The notes beneath the pieces were generated by a model. The model ran no database searches. It was not told the origin of the DNA and was given only the letters and a program-made list of their open reading frames with translations. From NCBI RefSeq assembly GCF_036885605.1, contig NZ_CP142523.1, forward strand, positions 1,426,001-1,490,000: a stretch of 64,000 bases of DNA, written 5' to 3'. The position numbers were made by a program, and so were the translations under genes. Shown one piece after another: positions 1 through 10,643 of this stretch. Source of the DNA: Janthinobacterium sp. TB1-E2. GTDB lineage: Bacteria > Pseudomonadota > Gammaproteobacteria > Burkholderiales > Burkholderiaceae_D. How positions within the stretch are numbered: the stretch's first letter is position 1; each line of letters opens with the position of its first letter.

Positions 1-164
1 GCACCTATGAGGTGATCAAGGATGAATGCGTGGGCTGCAACCTGTGCGAAATCACCTGTCCGGTGCAGGGCTGCATCACGATGGTGCCGCAGACGACAGG
101 CAAGCCATACATGAACTGGACGCAGGATCCGCGCAACCCTCGGGCATTGGCGGAGTCGGCATAG
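1..164 (+). CDS. preA: NAD-dependent dihydropyrimidine dehydrogenase subunit PreA, C-terminal fragment
   Basis: Only the last ~53 codons are in the window; the reading frame is open from base 3 to a TAG at 162-164. The fragment has a 4Fe-4S ferredoxin signature, C-x2-C-x2-C-x3-C-P (CVGCNLCEITCP), followed by a short tail that includes GKPYMNW. This is how PreA/PydA subunits end, with a ferredoxin domain that carries electrons to the FMN site reducing uracil or thymine to the dihydro form. Identity is supported by context: nucleobase permease, dihydropyrimidinase and ureidopropionase genes follow in the same direction. The catalytic part lies outside the window, so another ferredoxin-tailed enzyme cannot be excluded from sequence alone. 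Confidence 0.75.
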   Translation, partial: TYEVIKDECVGCNLCEITCPVQGCITMVPQTTGKPYMNWTQDPRNPRALAESA

Positions 165-286
165 GGCACGGTTATTGCGTGCGTTTTATTTGTAAACAGC
201 GGCCGGCCTTTGCGGTAAGCTAGATTGACTTAAAGGTCGCGCCGTTTCTATAAAACCGATCCCCTCCCAACCGATGGAGCATACCT

Positions 287-3180
<2,894 letters not shown>

Positions 3181-3190
3181 GGAGTTGACG

Positions 3191-4426
3191 ATGGATGCAT
3201 TGCGTATCAATGGCGAACGATTGTGGGCGGCCCTGATGGAGCTGGCGCAGATCGGCGCGACAGCGAAGGGCGGCGTCAAGCGCCTGGCCCTGACGGACCT
3301 GGACAAGCAGGGACGCGACCTCGTGGTGGGCTGGGGGCGCGAAGCGGGCATGAGCATCACGATTGACCAGATCGGTAATGTCTTCATGCGCCGTGACGGC
3401 GTAGATAACACCTTGCCGCCCGTGATGACGGGCAGCCATATCGACACGCAACCGACTGGCGGCAAGTTCGATGGCAATTACGGCGTGCTGGCGGGACTGG
3501 AGGTGGTGCGCACCCTGAACGATCTGAAGATCAAGACGCAGGCGCCCATCGAAGTGGCCTTCTGGACCAACGAGGAAGGCTCGCGCTTCGTGCCCGTGAT
3601 GATGGGTTCCGGCGTATTTTGCGGCGCCTTTTCGCTCGAAACGGCGTATGCAGCGAAAGACACGGAAGGCAAAACCGTGGGGGAGGAACTGGCGCGCATC
3701 GGATACAAGGGCGAGCAGGTGCCGGGCGACCATCCGATCGGCGCCTACTTTGAAACGCATATCGAGCAGGGCCCCGTGCTGGAAGATGCCGATAAAGTCA
3801 TCGGCGTCGTGCCTGCCGTGATGGGCCTGTCGTGGTACGACTGTGTGGTGACGGGCATGGAAGCGCATGCGGGCCCCACGCCCATGGGACTGCGCAAGGA
3901 TGCGCTGCAGGTGGCCACCACCATCATGCAGGAAGTGGTGGCGATTGCCAACCGCTACCCGCCGTATGGGCGCGGCACCGTGGGCATGGTGCAGGTCTTC
4001 CCGAACAGCCGCAACGTGATCCCCGGCGAGGTGAAATTCAGCATCGACCTGCGCAACGTGAACGACGAACTGCTCAACACCATGCATGGCGAGATCACGG
4101 CCTTCATCGATGCTACGCGCGACAGGACGGGTCTGGGCATTTCACTGGAAAGAGTGTCCTACTACCCGCCATGCCCGTTCCACCCCGACTGCGTGGGCGC
4201 CGTGCGCAACGCCACTGAAAAACTCGGCTACTCCGTGATGGACGTGGTCTCCGGCGCCGGCCACGACGCCATCTACGCGGCCCGGCTGGCTCCGGCCGGC
4301 ATGATCTTTGTACCGTGCAAGGACGGCATCAGCCACAATGAAATCGAAGACGCCAAGCCCGAGCACCTGGAAGCGGGCTGCAACGTGCTGCTGCACGCGA
4401 TGCTGGAGCGGGCCGTGGCGGTGTAG
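3191..4426 (+). CDS. Zn-dependent N-carbamoyl amino acid hydrolase / beta-ureidopropionase
   Basis: M20-family hydrolase of about 411 residues (HyuC/AmaB/PydC group), expected to cleave N-carbamoyl-beta-alanine or N-carbamoyl-beta-aminoisobutyrate to beta-amino acid, CO2 and ammonia, the last step of reductive pyrimidine degradation. Metal ligands appear as H83 (GSHIDTQ), D94 (GGKFDG) and E128-E129 (TNEEGSRF), with HIEQGP, the dimerisation-region motif EAHAGPTPM and the C-terminal GAGHDA. I chose ATG 3191 because GGAG at 3181-3184 sits 6 nt upstream; a TTG at 3185 is in frame but overlaps that site. The last gene of the pyrimidine operon. Allantoate amidohydrolase is a paralogous alternative, but context favours ureidopropionate. 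Confidence 0.9.
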   Translation: MDALRINGERLWAALMELAQIGATAKGGVKRLALTDLDKQGRDLVVGWGREAGMSITIDQIGNVFMRRDGVDNTLPPVMTGSHIDTQPTGGKFDGNYGVLAGLEVVRTLNDLKIKTQAPIEVAFWTNEEGSRFVPVMMGSGVFCGAFSLETAYAAKDTEGKTVGEELARIGYKGEQVPGDHPIGAYFETHIEQGPVLEDADKVIGVVPAVMGLSWYDCVVTGMEAHAGPTPMGLRKDALQVATTIMQEVVAIANRYPPYGRGTVGMVQVFPNSRNVIPGEVKFSIDLRNVNDELLNTMHGEITAFIDATRDRTGLGISLERVSYYPPCPFHPDCVGAVRNATEKLGYSVMDVVSGAGHDAIYAARLAPAGMIFVPCKDGISHNEIEDAKPEHLEAGCNVLLHAMLERAVAV

Positions 4427-4956
4427 AAAAAATCGTCAGGCGTGCCGTTTATTTTGTTTCTTCAACATGATGAAGTCATGGCGGCGGTCACCAATGGCCC
4501 GCCAGCCTGACTTCCTGGCATCTGGCGGACATTCGGTTTTCGTCTACCGCACCGCGTCGAGCGTGGCGCACCCTGCGTCTTCTGTCACTTTTTCTGTTTT
4601 TGCAAGTGAGCACACCGTCGCGACACCAATCGGTGCGGGCGTATATATGGCAACGACCTTGATTGCGGCAACCTCTCACTTATCCGGAAATACAATTTCC
4701 GCCAGCTTTTAATATCAATTATTCCTTAACTTGACTTGCAGTTCATAATGTCAAGAAGTGATGCAAAATTGCCATTTTAAATACGATGTTTTTTTATTCC
4801 AGCTGTACGTCGTTTTCTGTTCCGGGTATGGTAAAGAAGATTTGTGACAAGCGTGTTACAATATGTGCAAAAAAATAATTAAACCGTTAGGCAGATGTCA
4901 TGGCCTTCGGGTGTCTTTGTGCGCTGACAAAATGCCATTTTTAGTATTGCCTATCT
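4427..4956. other. Non-coding AT-rich intergenic region
   Basis: About 530 bases between the pyrimidine operon and the sulfatase-like gene with no convincing gene. The small frames here lack ribosome sites and show no protein-like composition. From about 4700 the DNA becomes visibly AT-rich, unlike the flanking DNA, and contains runs such as TTTTTTT and AAAAAATAA. No clear intrinsic terminator follows the stop at 4426. Promoter elements for the downstream gene probably lie here, but I cannot single out one hexamer pair. Confidence 0.6.
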
Positions 4957-6297
4957 ATGAGTTCAATTTTCACATTGCAAGAAAAACCGATTTTTTCAAC
5001 TTATTCTGAAAAAATCATATATGTGCGCTGTTTTTTATGGATGCTATTGCCTAGCTTAATATGGAGCTTTGCATTTGGCAGTATCTATATCTGCGTCGAG
5101 CCACTGTTTTTTCCTTATCTGGAAAAAAGTTTCAAGAGATGGGTTTCGTTTTTAATAAAATTTGTATGGATTTTTGTTTTTTTGGTTTCCATATTGTCAA
5201 GTTGGAATATTCGACCCAGTTCGTATGAGTTTTACTTGTTTGCTGTTTTGGGAAATTCCCCGGTGCCGATATTGTTAACCTGTTCCTTGTTTTTTTTACT
5301 AATGTTTTTTTTCCTGTATTCAGATGTTTATCGGAAAACTTCATTGGAATTCAGGCGTGTTGCTTTTTTTATTGGTTTTTCCCTTATATTATTCAAGGGG
5401 GTGCTGCTGGTGCTGGATGTTGGCGCAAGTGAGATTCGCAATAAAATTATCACGCCGTCACCTTTTGCCATTAAAACGCTGATCAGTGATGGTTTTTCAA
5501 AAAAAGAAAATTCTTTAGGGAAAACCAGCGAACCGACCTTTTTGAATCATGTGAAAGGTGAAAGTTCAATGCCTGCAAAAATGGTTTTGATGCTAGTGGA
5601 GTCGTGGGGGGAAAGCCATGGATCGTTGGTGGCGGTCGAAAAGAAGCTGAAGAGCCGCGGCGTGAAAGTGCTGAAGACAGGATTCACTGATTATCACGGC
5701 TCGACCATGCAGGGAGAGATTCGTGAGTTATGCTCTGAATATATTCAGTTTGATGCAAGTACTAATTTTTCAGCAATGGCTGATGGTTGTGCTCCGGCCT
5801 ACATGAAAAATAAAGGGTATGAGGTTTTCGGAGTACATGGTTATCAAAAAATGTTTTATGCCCGCGATACCGTCTGGAAAAGCTTGGGTATCGACCATGC
5901 ATATTTCCAACCTGAAATGAGCAAGCTGAAAACCTGTCCAGGACCATTCCTTGGTATCTGTGATGAAGATATGATTAATTTTGGAGTGGATTTGATACGG
6001 CAGCAAGACAGGGCTTTTTTGTACATGCTTTCGTTATCCAGCCATGAGCCCATTGCTTCTAGTATGCCGGAAGCATCAGTCCAATATTTCCAGGGTATTG
6101 AGACAATTGGTGATTCACAGCTGGTAGCACGTAGCGCGATTGGAATTTTGATCGATACATTGAGTACAAGTACTGAACTGGGCTGTACGGAAGCTTATGT
6201 GGTTGGTGACCATCAGCCACCATCTGCTGTAAATAGCGGGCAGCTCTCTGAAAATCAGGTTCCATATATACGAATGTCCTTTCACTGCGAGCCATAG
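4957..6297 (+). CDS. Membrane sulfatase-fold enzyme (LTA synthase / phosphoethanolamine transferase-like)
   Basis: A 446-residue protein with four to five hydrophobic segments in the first ~150 residues and a C-terminal alkaline-phosphatase-superfamily domain. Visible active-site motifs are E215 (VESWG), a probable nucleophile T250 in GSTMQGEI, H363 (SSHEP) and D418-H419 (VGDHQPP). Family members move phosphoethanolamine or phosphoglycerol onto outer-envelope glycans or hydrolyse such esters outside the inner membrane. It is the only gene of the AT-rich island: codons are rich in A/T third positions (TTT, ATT, AAA), unlike every neighbour, which suggests horizontal acquisition. The ATG is the first possible start after an in-frame TAG; no good ribosome site is visible. 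The substrate is unknown. Confidence 0.75.
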   Translation: MSSIFTLQEKPIFSTYSEKIIYVRCFLWMLLPSLIWSFAFGSIYICVEPLFFPYLEKSFKRWVSFLIKFVWIFVFLVSILSSWNIRPSSYEFYLFAVLGNSPVPILLTCSLFFLLMFFFLYSDVYRKTSLEFRRVAFFIGFSLILFKGVLLVLDVGASEIRNKIITPSPFAIKTLISDGFSKKENSLGKTSEPTFLNHVKGESSMPAKMVLMLVESWGESHGSLVAVEKKLKSRGVKVLKTGFTDYHGSTMQGEIRELCSEYIQFDASTNFSAMADGCAPAYMKNKGYEVFGVHGYQKMFYARDTVWKSLGIDHAYFQPEMSKLKTCPGPFLGICDEDMINFGVDLIRQQDRAFLYMLSLSSHEPIASSMPEASVQYFQGIETIGDSQLVARSAIGILIDTLSTSTELGCTEAYVVGDHQPPSAVNSGQLSENQVPYIRMSFHCEP

Positions 6298-6333
6298 CAC
6301 GCTTCAGTTTGTGAAAAATAGCATAATGTGGTG

Positions 6334-6368
6334 GTTTGTAGCGGACCTGACTTCAGCTTGCTACAAAC
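6334..6368. repeat. Inverted repeat downstream of the sulfatase-like gene
   Basis: GTTTGTAGC (6334-6342) is followed 17 bases later by its exact reverse complement GCTACAAAC (6360-6368). It lies in the 213-base gap between this gene and the convergent uraD-allC gene. It may end transcription, but no T-run follows, so the role is uncertain. Confidence 0.4.
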
Positions 6369-6510
6369 TTCTGCGTGGATCGAGGCAGGCACCGCAGAAT
6401 TTCGTTGTTACTGCACAACATACACCATAATGCCGGCATGCACCCGGTTTGATTGTCTTCCACGCAACATCCGGACGTGCTGCCCGGCCTTTCCATCATT
6501 TTCTTTCCTG

Positions 6511-8268
6511 TTACATGCGTGTCTTCTGGAAGCCGCGCAAAAACGCCAGCAGCGCGCGCGCCGCGATGTCGGCGTCGTCGGCCGTCATGGTTTCCAGCGG
6601 GTTGTGGCTGATGCCGCCATTGCCGCAGCGGGTAAACAGCATGGCCACGTCGGTGATGGCGGCCATGGCCATGGCGTCGTGGCCGGCGCCCGACAGCAGC
6701 GCATACGGTTCGATGCCGACCGATTCCACGGCTTGCGCCAGCTGCGCCATCAGCCACGGTGCGCACGGTGCCGCACGCGCCGACAGCAGCAGTTCCAGCT
6801 GGTAGTCGATCTGGCGCCGCGCGCAGATGGCGGCGATGCCATCGAGAATGTCGTCGACGGCCGCCTGGCGCACGGCATCAACGGCTGCGCGGATATCGAG
6901 CGACAGGGTGCAGGCGCCGGCGATCACGTTGACGGAGCCGTTGGGCACGTGCAGCTGGCCCACGGTGCCCACCAGCGCTTCCCCCTGGCTGCAGCGCTGT
7001 TCCACCAGCAGGATGATTTCGGCGGCAGCACTGGCCGCGTCCTTGCGCATGGTCATGGGCGTGGTGCCCGCGTGGCTGGCCACGCCGCCAAGATTGACCA
7101 GGTAGCGCGAGCTGCCGGCAATCGCCGTGACAATCCCCAGGGGCAGGTCGCGCTCGAGCAGCACGGGACCCTGCTCGATATGCACTTCCACATAGCCGAG
7201 CAAGCTGGCGGGATCGCGCGCGATGGCGCCGATGGCGCCCGCCTCGTGGCCGGCGGCGGCCAGCGCGTCGCGCATGCTCACGCCGTCCGCGTCTAACTGC
7301 TCCAGCAGCGACACGTCGAACTTGCCCGTGACGGCCGTGCTGCCCAAAAACGTGCTCTTGAAGCGTACGCCTTCTTCTTCGGCGAAGCCGACGACCTCGA
7401 AGTGAAACGGCAGCTTTTCGCCCCGTTCGTGCAGGTGGCGCACGACGGCAATCGGCAGCACGATGCCCAGCCGGCCGTCGTACTTGCCGCCATTGCGCAC
7501 CGTGTCGTAGTGCGATCCTGTCATCAGGGTTTTTGCATCGGGCGTGTCGGACAGATAGCGGCCGACCACATTGCCGACGGCGTCGATGTGCACCTGCATG
7601 CCCGCGTCCCGCATCCAGTCGGCCAGCTGCGCGGCCGTTTTCTGGTGCGCCGGCGTCAGGTAGGCGCAGGTCAGGTTGTAATCGCTGTCGCTCCAGCCGG
7701 CCAGGGTTTCGGCCTGCTGCATGATGGCCGGGCCGAAGTCCAGGCGCACGTCGAACAGCTCGTTCAGGCGCAGCTCGGCGATGCGCTTGATCTGCCGCAG
7801 CGACTCGGCCAGTTCATCGGCGTGGCGGTTCTTCAGGCGGCGCGCAAACGTGGCGATGATGTCCTGGCGCGTCAAGCCTTCGCCCGTCGGGCCCTTGACG
7901 GCCAGGATGAAGGGAAAGCCGAACTTGGCGTTGTAGTCGCTGTTCAGGCGCTGCAGGGTGGAAAATTCGTCGGCGCTGCACAGGTTCAGGCCGGACTTGG
8001 CCTGCTCTCGCGTCGATTCCGCCGTCAGTTGTCCGGCAATGGCGGCCTTGCCGGCCAGCTCAGGGTGGGCGCGGATCAGCCCCAGTTGCTCTTCGGGCGA
8101 GGCTTGCGCCAGCACGCGCTGCAGTTCCGTCTTGAGTGCCGTCAGGCTGGCAAACGGCCGGGCGGTGGCCGCGCGCTGGGCGATCCAGGGCGAATGTTCG
8201 TAGATGCCGTGCAGGTGCGCGATAAAATCGGCCTGGCTGCCGGCGTTCAGGTCTGAAAGGGTGGTCAT
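6511..8268 (-). CDS. Bifunctional OHCU decarboxylase (UraD) / allantoate amidohydrolase (AllC) fusion
   Basis: One 585-residue chain carries two enzymes of urate breakdown. Residues 1-165 match UraD, which decarboxylates OHCU to S-allantoin; the catalytic His is H68 in IRAHPELAGK, and the FGFPFILAVKG stretch is typical. Residues ~170-585 match allantoate amidohydrolase of the M20 family, with metal ligands H253 (GSHYDT), D264 (GGKYDG) and E298-E299, plus HIEQGP, ASHAGTTPM and GAGHDA. An upstream in-frame ATG at 8286 exists, but ATG 8268 is preceded by GGAAAA and begins the conserved MTTLSDLN. The allantoinase and hydroxyisourate hydrolase needed for the steps between are not in the window. 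Transcribed toward the sulfatase gene, with the LysR gene just upstream on the same strand. Confidence 0.92.
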   Translation of the reverse strand: MTTLSDLNAGSQADFIAHLHGIYEHSPWIAQRAATARPFASLTALKTELQRVLAQASPEEQLGLIRAHPELAGKAAIAGQLTAESTREQAKSGLNLCSADEFSTLQRLNSDYNAKFGFPFILAVKGPTGEGLTRQDIIATFARRLKNRHADELAESLRQIKRIAELRLNELFDVRLDFGPAIMQQAETLAGWSDSDYNLTCAYLTPAHQKTAAQLADWMRDAGMQVHIDAVGNVVGRYLSDTPDAKTLMTGSHYDTVRNGGKYDGRLGIVLPIAVVRHLHERGEKLPFHFEVVGFAEEEGVRFKSTFLGSTAVTGKFDVSLLEQLDADGVSMRDALAAAGHEAGAIGAIARDPASLLGYVEVHIEQGPVLLERDLPLGIVTAIAGSSRYLVNLGGVASHAGTTPMTMRKDAASAAAEIILLVEQRCSQGEALVGTVGQLHVPNGSVNVIAGACTLSLDIRAAVDAVRQAAVDDILDGIAAICARRQIDYQLELLLSARAAPCAPWLMAQLAQAVESVGIEPYALLSGAGHDAMAMAAITDVAMLFTRCGNGGISHNPLETMTADDADIAARALLAFLRGFQKTRM

Positions 8269-8340
8269 GGTTTTCCGATCATGCAAGCAGTGATGATAGC
8301 GCCCCGTTCTGCGTCCATTATATGCGCGCGCTGATAGCGG

Positions 8341-9279
8341 CTATCGCTGCACCAGCGCCTTGGCGGCCGCGCTGACCTGGTCGCGCAGCCATTTGTGCTC
8401 GGGCGCCTGGTGCACGCGCTGGTGCCACAGCTGGTAAAAGCGCATCGGCGGAAATTTCAGGGGCACGGTGTACGTTTTCAGCGGCAGGGTCTTTTCATAG
8501 AAGCGCATGAATTGCCGGCCCGTGGTCAGTACCAGGTCCGTCTGCGTCAGCATGTAGGGAATCAGGCCGAAGTACGCCGACTCCACCACGACGTTGCGCT
8601 GCAGGTTTTGCCGTTCGAGGAAGGAATCGATCACGCCGTGGTAGCCGGGCATCATCTGCGACGGCGCCACGTGGGGCAGGCTCAGATAATCGTCGAGGGT
8701 CATGGCGTCGCTGGCCGTGCGCCGCGCATAGGCGTTTTCCGCATGCATGGCGCAGATGATGGGGTCCTCGAACAGCTTCGAGATATGCAGGTGCGCGGGC
8801 GGCTCGTCCCAGTTGGCGATCACCAGGTCCAGGCCACCATCGGACAGTTGGCGGATATGGTCGATGCCGGGCCCCAGGCTATGCAGCACGACGCGGCTTT
8901 TCGGCGAACCGCGGCGCAGCAGGGCCACCACGTTGGGCAGGAACTGGCTGTCCAGGTAGTCGGGCGCGGCGATGTGGAAGGTGCGCGCCTCTTCCTGCGC
9001 CACGAACGGCGTCTTCTTGACGAACAGGCTTTCCGTCTGGTCGAGGATGCGCTTGGCCGGATTGAGCAGGCTTTCGCCATGCTGGGTCGGCACCATGCCG
9101 CGCGCGCCGCGCACGAGCAGCGGGTCGCCCGTCAATTCGCGCAGCTTGCGCAGGGAGGCGGAAATCGAGGGCTGCGGCTGATTGAGCTTCAATGCCACGC
9201 GCGAGACATTCTTTTCCACCAGCAGCAGGTAGAGGATGCGGATCAAATGCAGGTCGAGGTGTTGCGGCAGGCTGGACAT
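8341..9279 (-). CDS. LysR-family transcriptional regulator, probable regulator of urate degradation
   Basis: This 312-residue LysR protein has an N-terminal winged helix-turn-helix (VSRVALKLNQPQPSISASLRKLRELTGDPLLVRG, about residues 24-57) and a ligand-binding domain with two lobes. It lies divergently from puuD with a 131-base shared promoter region, and upstream of uraD-allC on its own strand, the classic arrangement for a LysR activator of the adjacent pathway. A long inverted-repeat operator candidate (9299-9330) sits 20 bp before its start codon and would allow self-regulation. The likely effector is a purine intermediate such as urate, but that is inferred from neighbours only. Confidence 0.88.
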   Translation of the reverse strand: MSSLPQHLDLHLIRILYLLLVEKNVSRVALKLNQPQPSISASLRKLRELTGDPLLVRGARGMVPTQHGESLLNPAKRILDQTESLFVKKTPFVAQEEARTFHIAAPDYLDSQFLPNVVALLRRGSPKSRVVLHSLGPGIDHIRQLSDGGLDLVIANWDEPPAHLHISKLFEDPIICAMHAENAYARRTASDAMTLDDYLSLPHVAPSQMMPGYHGVIDSFLERQNLQRNVVVESAYFGLIPYMLTQTDLVLTTGRQFMRFYEKTLPLKTYTVPLKFPPMRFYQLWHQRVHQAPEHKWLRDQVSAAAKALVQR

Positions 9280-9298
9280 GTGGCGGTGGCTCTGTTGT

Positions 9299-9330
9299 AT
9301 ATCGATTTGAATATGTCAAATATACGATAT
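9299..9330. promoter_or_regulatory. Candidate LysR operator in the lysR-puuD divergent promoter
   Basis: A nested inverted repeat: ATATCG (9299-9304), ATTTG (9305-9309), 7 bp, CAAAT (9317-9321), ATA, CGATAT (9325-9330). The core ATTTG-N7-CAAAT contains the T-N11-A signature of LysR sites, and the outer arms extend the symmetry with a 3-bp offset. It is 20 bp upstream of the lysR start and about 80 bp upstream of puuD, as expected for an activator that also represses itself. Confidence 0.6.
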
Positions 9331-9410
9331 TTTTCATGTGATGGGCGGTAAATCCGTTTATCTTGTGTAGATTGGCACGAATATTGGTTCGGTCTGACTA
9401 GAGGAAATTT

Positions 9411-10643
9411 ATGGAAGTATTTGCCTACCTGATCCCGTACGGCCTTGAGTGGCTGAACCTGATCGTCCGCTGGCTGCACGTCATCACGGGCATCGCCTGG
9501 ATCGGTGCTTCCTTTTATTTCGTCTGGCTCGATAACTCGATCCGCCCACCCGCGCCCGGCTCCGAGCTGGCGAAGAAGGGCGTGTCGGGAGAATTGTGGG
9601 CCGTGCATGGCGGCGGCTTCTACAACCCGCAAAAATACCTGGTGGCGCCGGCCGAACTGCCGAAGGAGCTGCACTGGTTCAAGTGGGAAGCGTATTCCAC
9701 GTGGCTGTCCGGCTTTGCGCTGCTGACGATTGCCTATTATTTCAATGCCCAGGCCATGATGATCGACAAGGCCGTGGCGGACATCTCCAGCGGCCAGGCT
9801 GTCGGCATCGGCATCGCCACCCTCGTCATCGGCTGGACCGTGTACGATTTGCTGTGCCGTTCCCCGCTGGCCAAACATGAACTGTGGTTCGGCGTGACGG
9901 TGTTCGCGCTGATCGTCGGCGCCGCCTACGTGCTCACGCATTTGCTCAGCGGGCGTGCCGCCTACATCCACGTGGGCGCCATGATCGGCACCATCATGGT
10001 GGCCAATGTGCTGATGCTGATCATTCCCGGCCAACGCAAGATGGTCGAGGCCATGGCCGCCGGCAAGCTGCCCGACCCGAAGCATGGCTTGAAGGCCAAG
10101 CAGCGCAGCGTGCATAACAATTATTTCACGTTGCCCGTGCTGTTCATCATGATCAGCAACCACTACGCGATGACCTACCGGAACGACCACGCGTGGCTGG
10201 TGCTGGCGCTGATCATGGCGGCCGGCGTCTTCATTCGCCACTTCTTCAACCTGCGCCACAAGGGACGTGTCGAGTGGCGTTATCCGGCTCTCGGCGTTGC
10301 CCTGTTGCTGGCCGTTGCCGTGGCCATCGCACCGAAGGCGCCAGCGCCGGTAGCTGCCGTGGCCGCAGTGGACCCGTCCGCGCAGTTCAAGGCCGTGCAT
10401 GCCATCATCGCCCAGCGCTGTGCCACCTGTCATTCGGCCCAGCCCACGCAGCCCGGCTTCGCCACGGCGCCGGCCGGCATGATGTTCGATAATGAAATGG
10501 AAATACGCCAGCACGCGGCGCAAATCTACAAGCAGGCCATCGAGCTGAAAGCCATGCCGATCGGGAACCTGACCAATATGACGGAGGCCGAGCGCAGCGA
10601 GCTTGGCGCCTGGCTGCAACAGACCATGCAAGGAGCAAAATGA
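9411..10643 (+). CDS. puuD: Membrane-bound urate hydroxylase PuuD with C-terminal cytochrome c domain
   Basis: Urate hydroxylase of the PuuD type (410 residues) oxidises urate to 5-hydroxyisourate without making peroxide, passing electrons to the respiratory chain. About eight hydrophobic segments (from IVRWLHVITGIAWIGASFYF near residue 22) form the membrane domain. The C-terminal ~90 residues are a cytochrome c domain with the haem motif C337-x2-C340-H341 (CATCH). The N-terminal WLHVITGIAWIG and HGGGFYNPQK stretches are diagnostic. A GAGGAAAT ribosome site precedes the ATG. It overlaps the next gene by 4 nt, so they are co-translated, and is divergent from the LysR gene. Confidence 0.95.
   Translation: MEVFAYLIPYGLEWLNLIVRWLHVITGIAWIGASFYFVWLDNSIRPPAPGSELAKKGVSGELWAVHGGGFYNPQKYLVAPAELPKELHWFKWEAYSTWLSGFALLTIAYYFNAQAMMIDKAVADISSGQAVGIGIATLVIGWTVYDLLCRSPLAKHELWFGVTVFALIVGAAYVLTHLLSGRAAYIHVGAMIGTIMVANVLMLIIPGQRKMVEAMAAGKLPDPKHGLKAKQRSVHNNYFTLPVLFIMISNHYAMTYRNDHAWLVLALIMAAGVFIRHFFNLRHKGRVEWRYPALGVALLLAVAVAIAPKAPAPVAAVAAVDPSAQFKAVHAIIAQRCATCHSAQPTQPGFATAPAGMMFDNEMEIRQHAAQIYKQAIELKAMPIGNLTNMTEAERSELGAWLQQTMQGAK

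Noticed and set aside
26-223. Small plus-strand frame at the window start
   Set aside because: It overlaps the preA end in another phase and has no ribosome site or protein-like composition.
4308-4712. Plus-strand frame spanning the end of the hydrolase gene and the intergenic region
   Set aside because: It starts inside a real gene in another frame and has no detectable ribosome site.
6328-7296. Plus-strand frame opposite the uraD-allC fusion
   Set aside because: Antisense to a gene with intact catalytic motifs; composition is that of a shadow.
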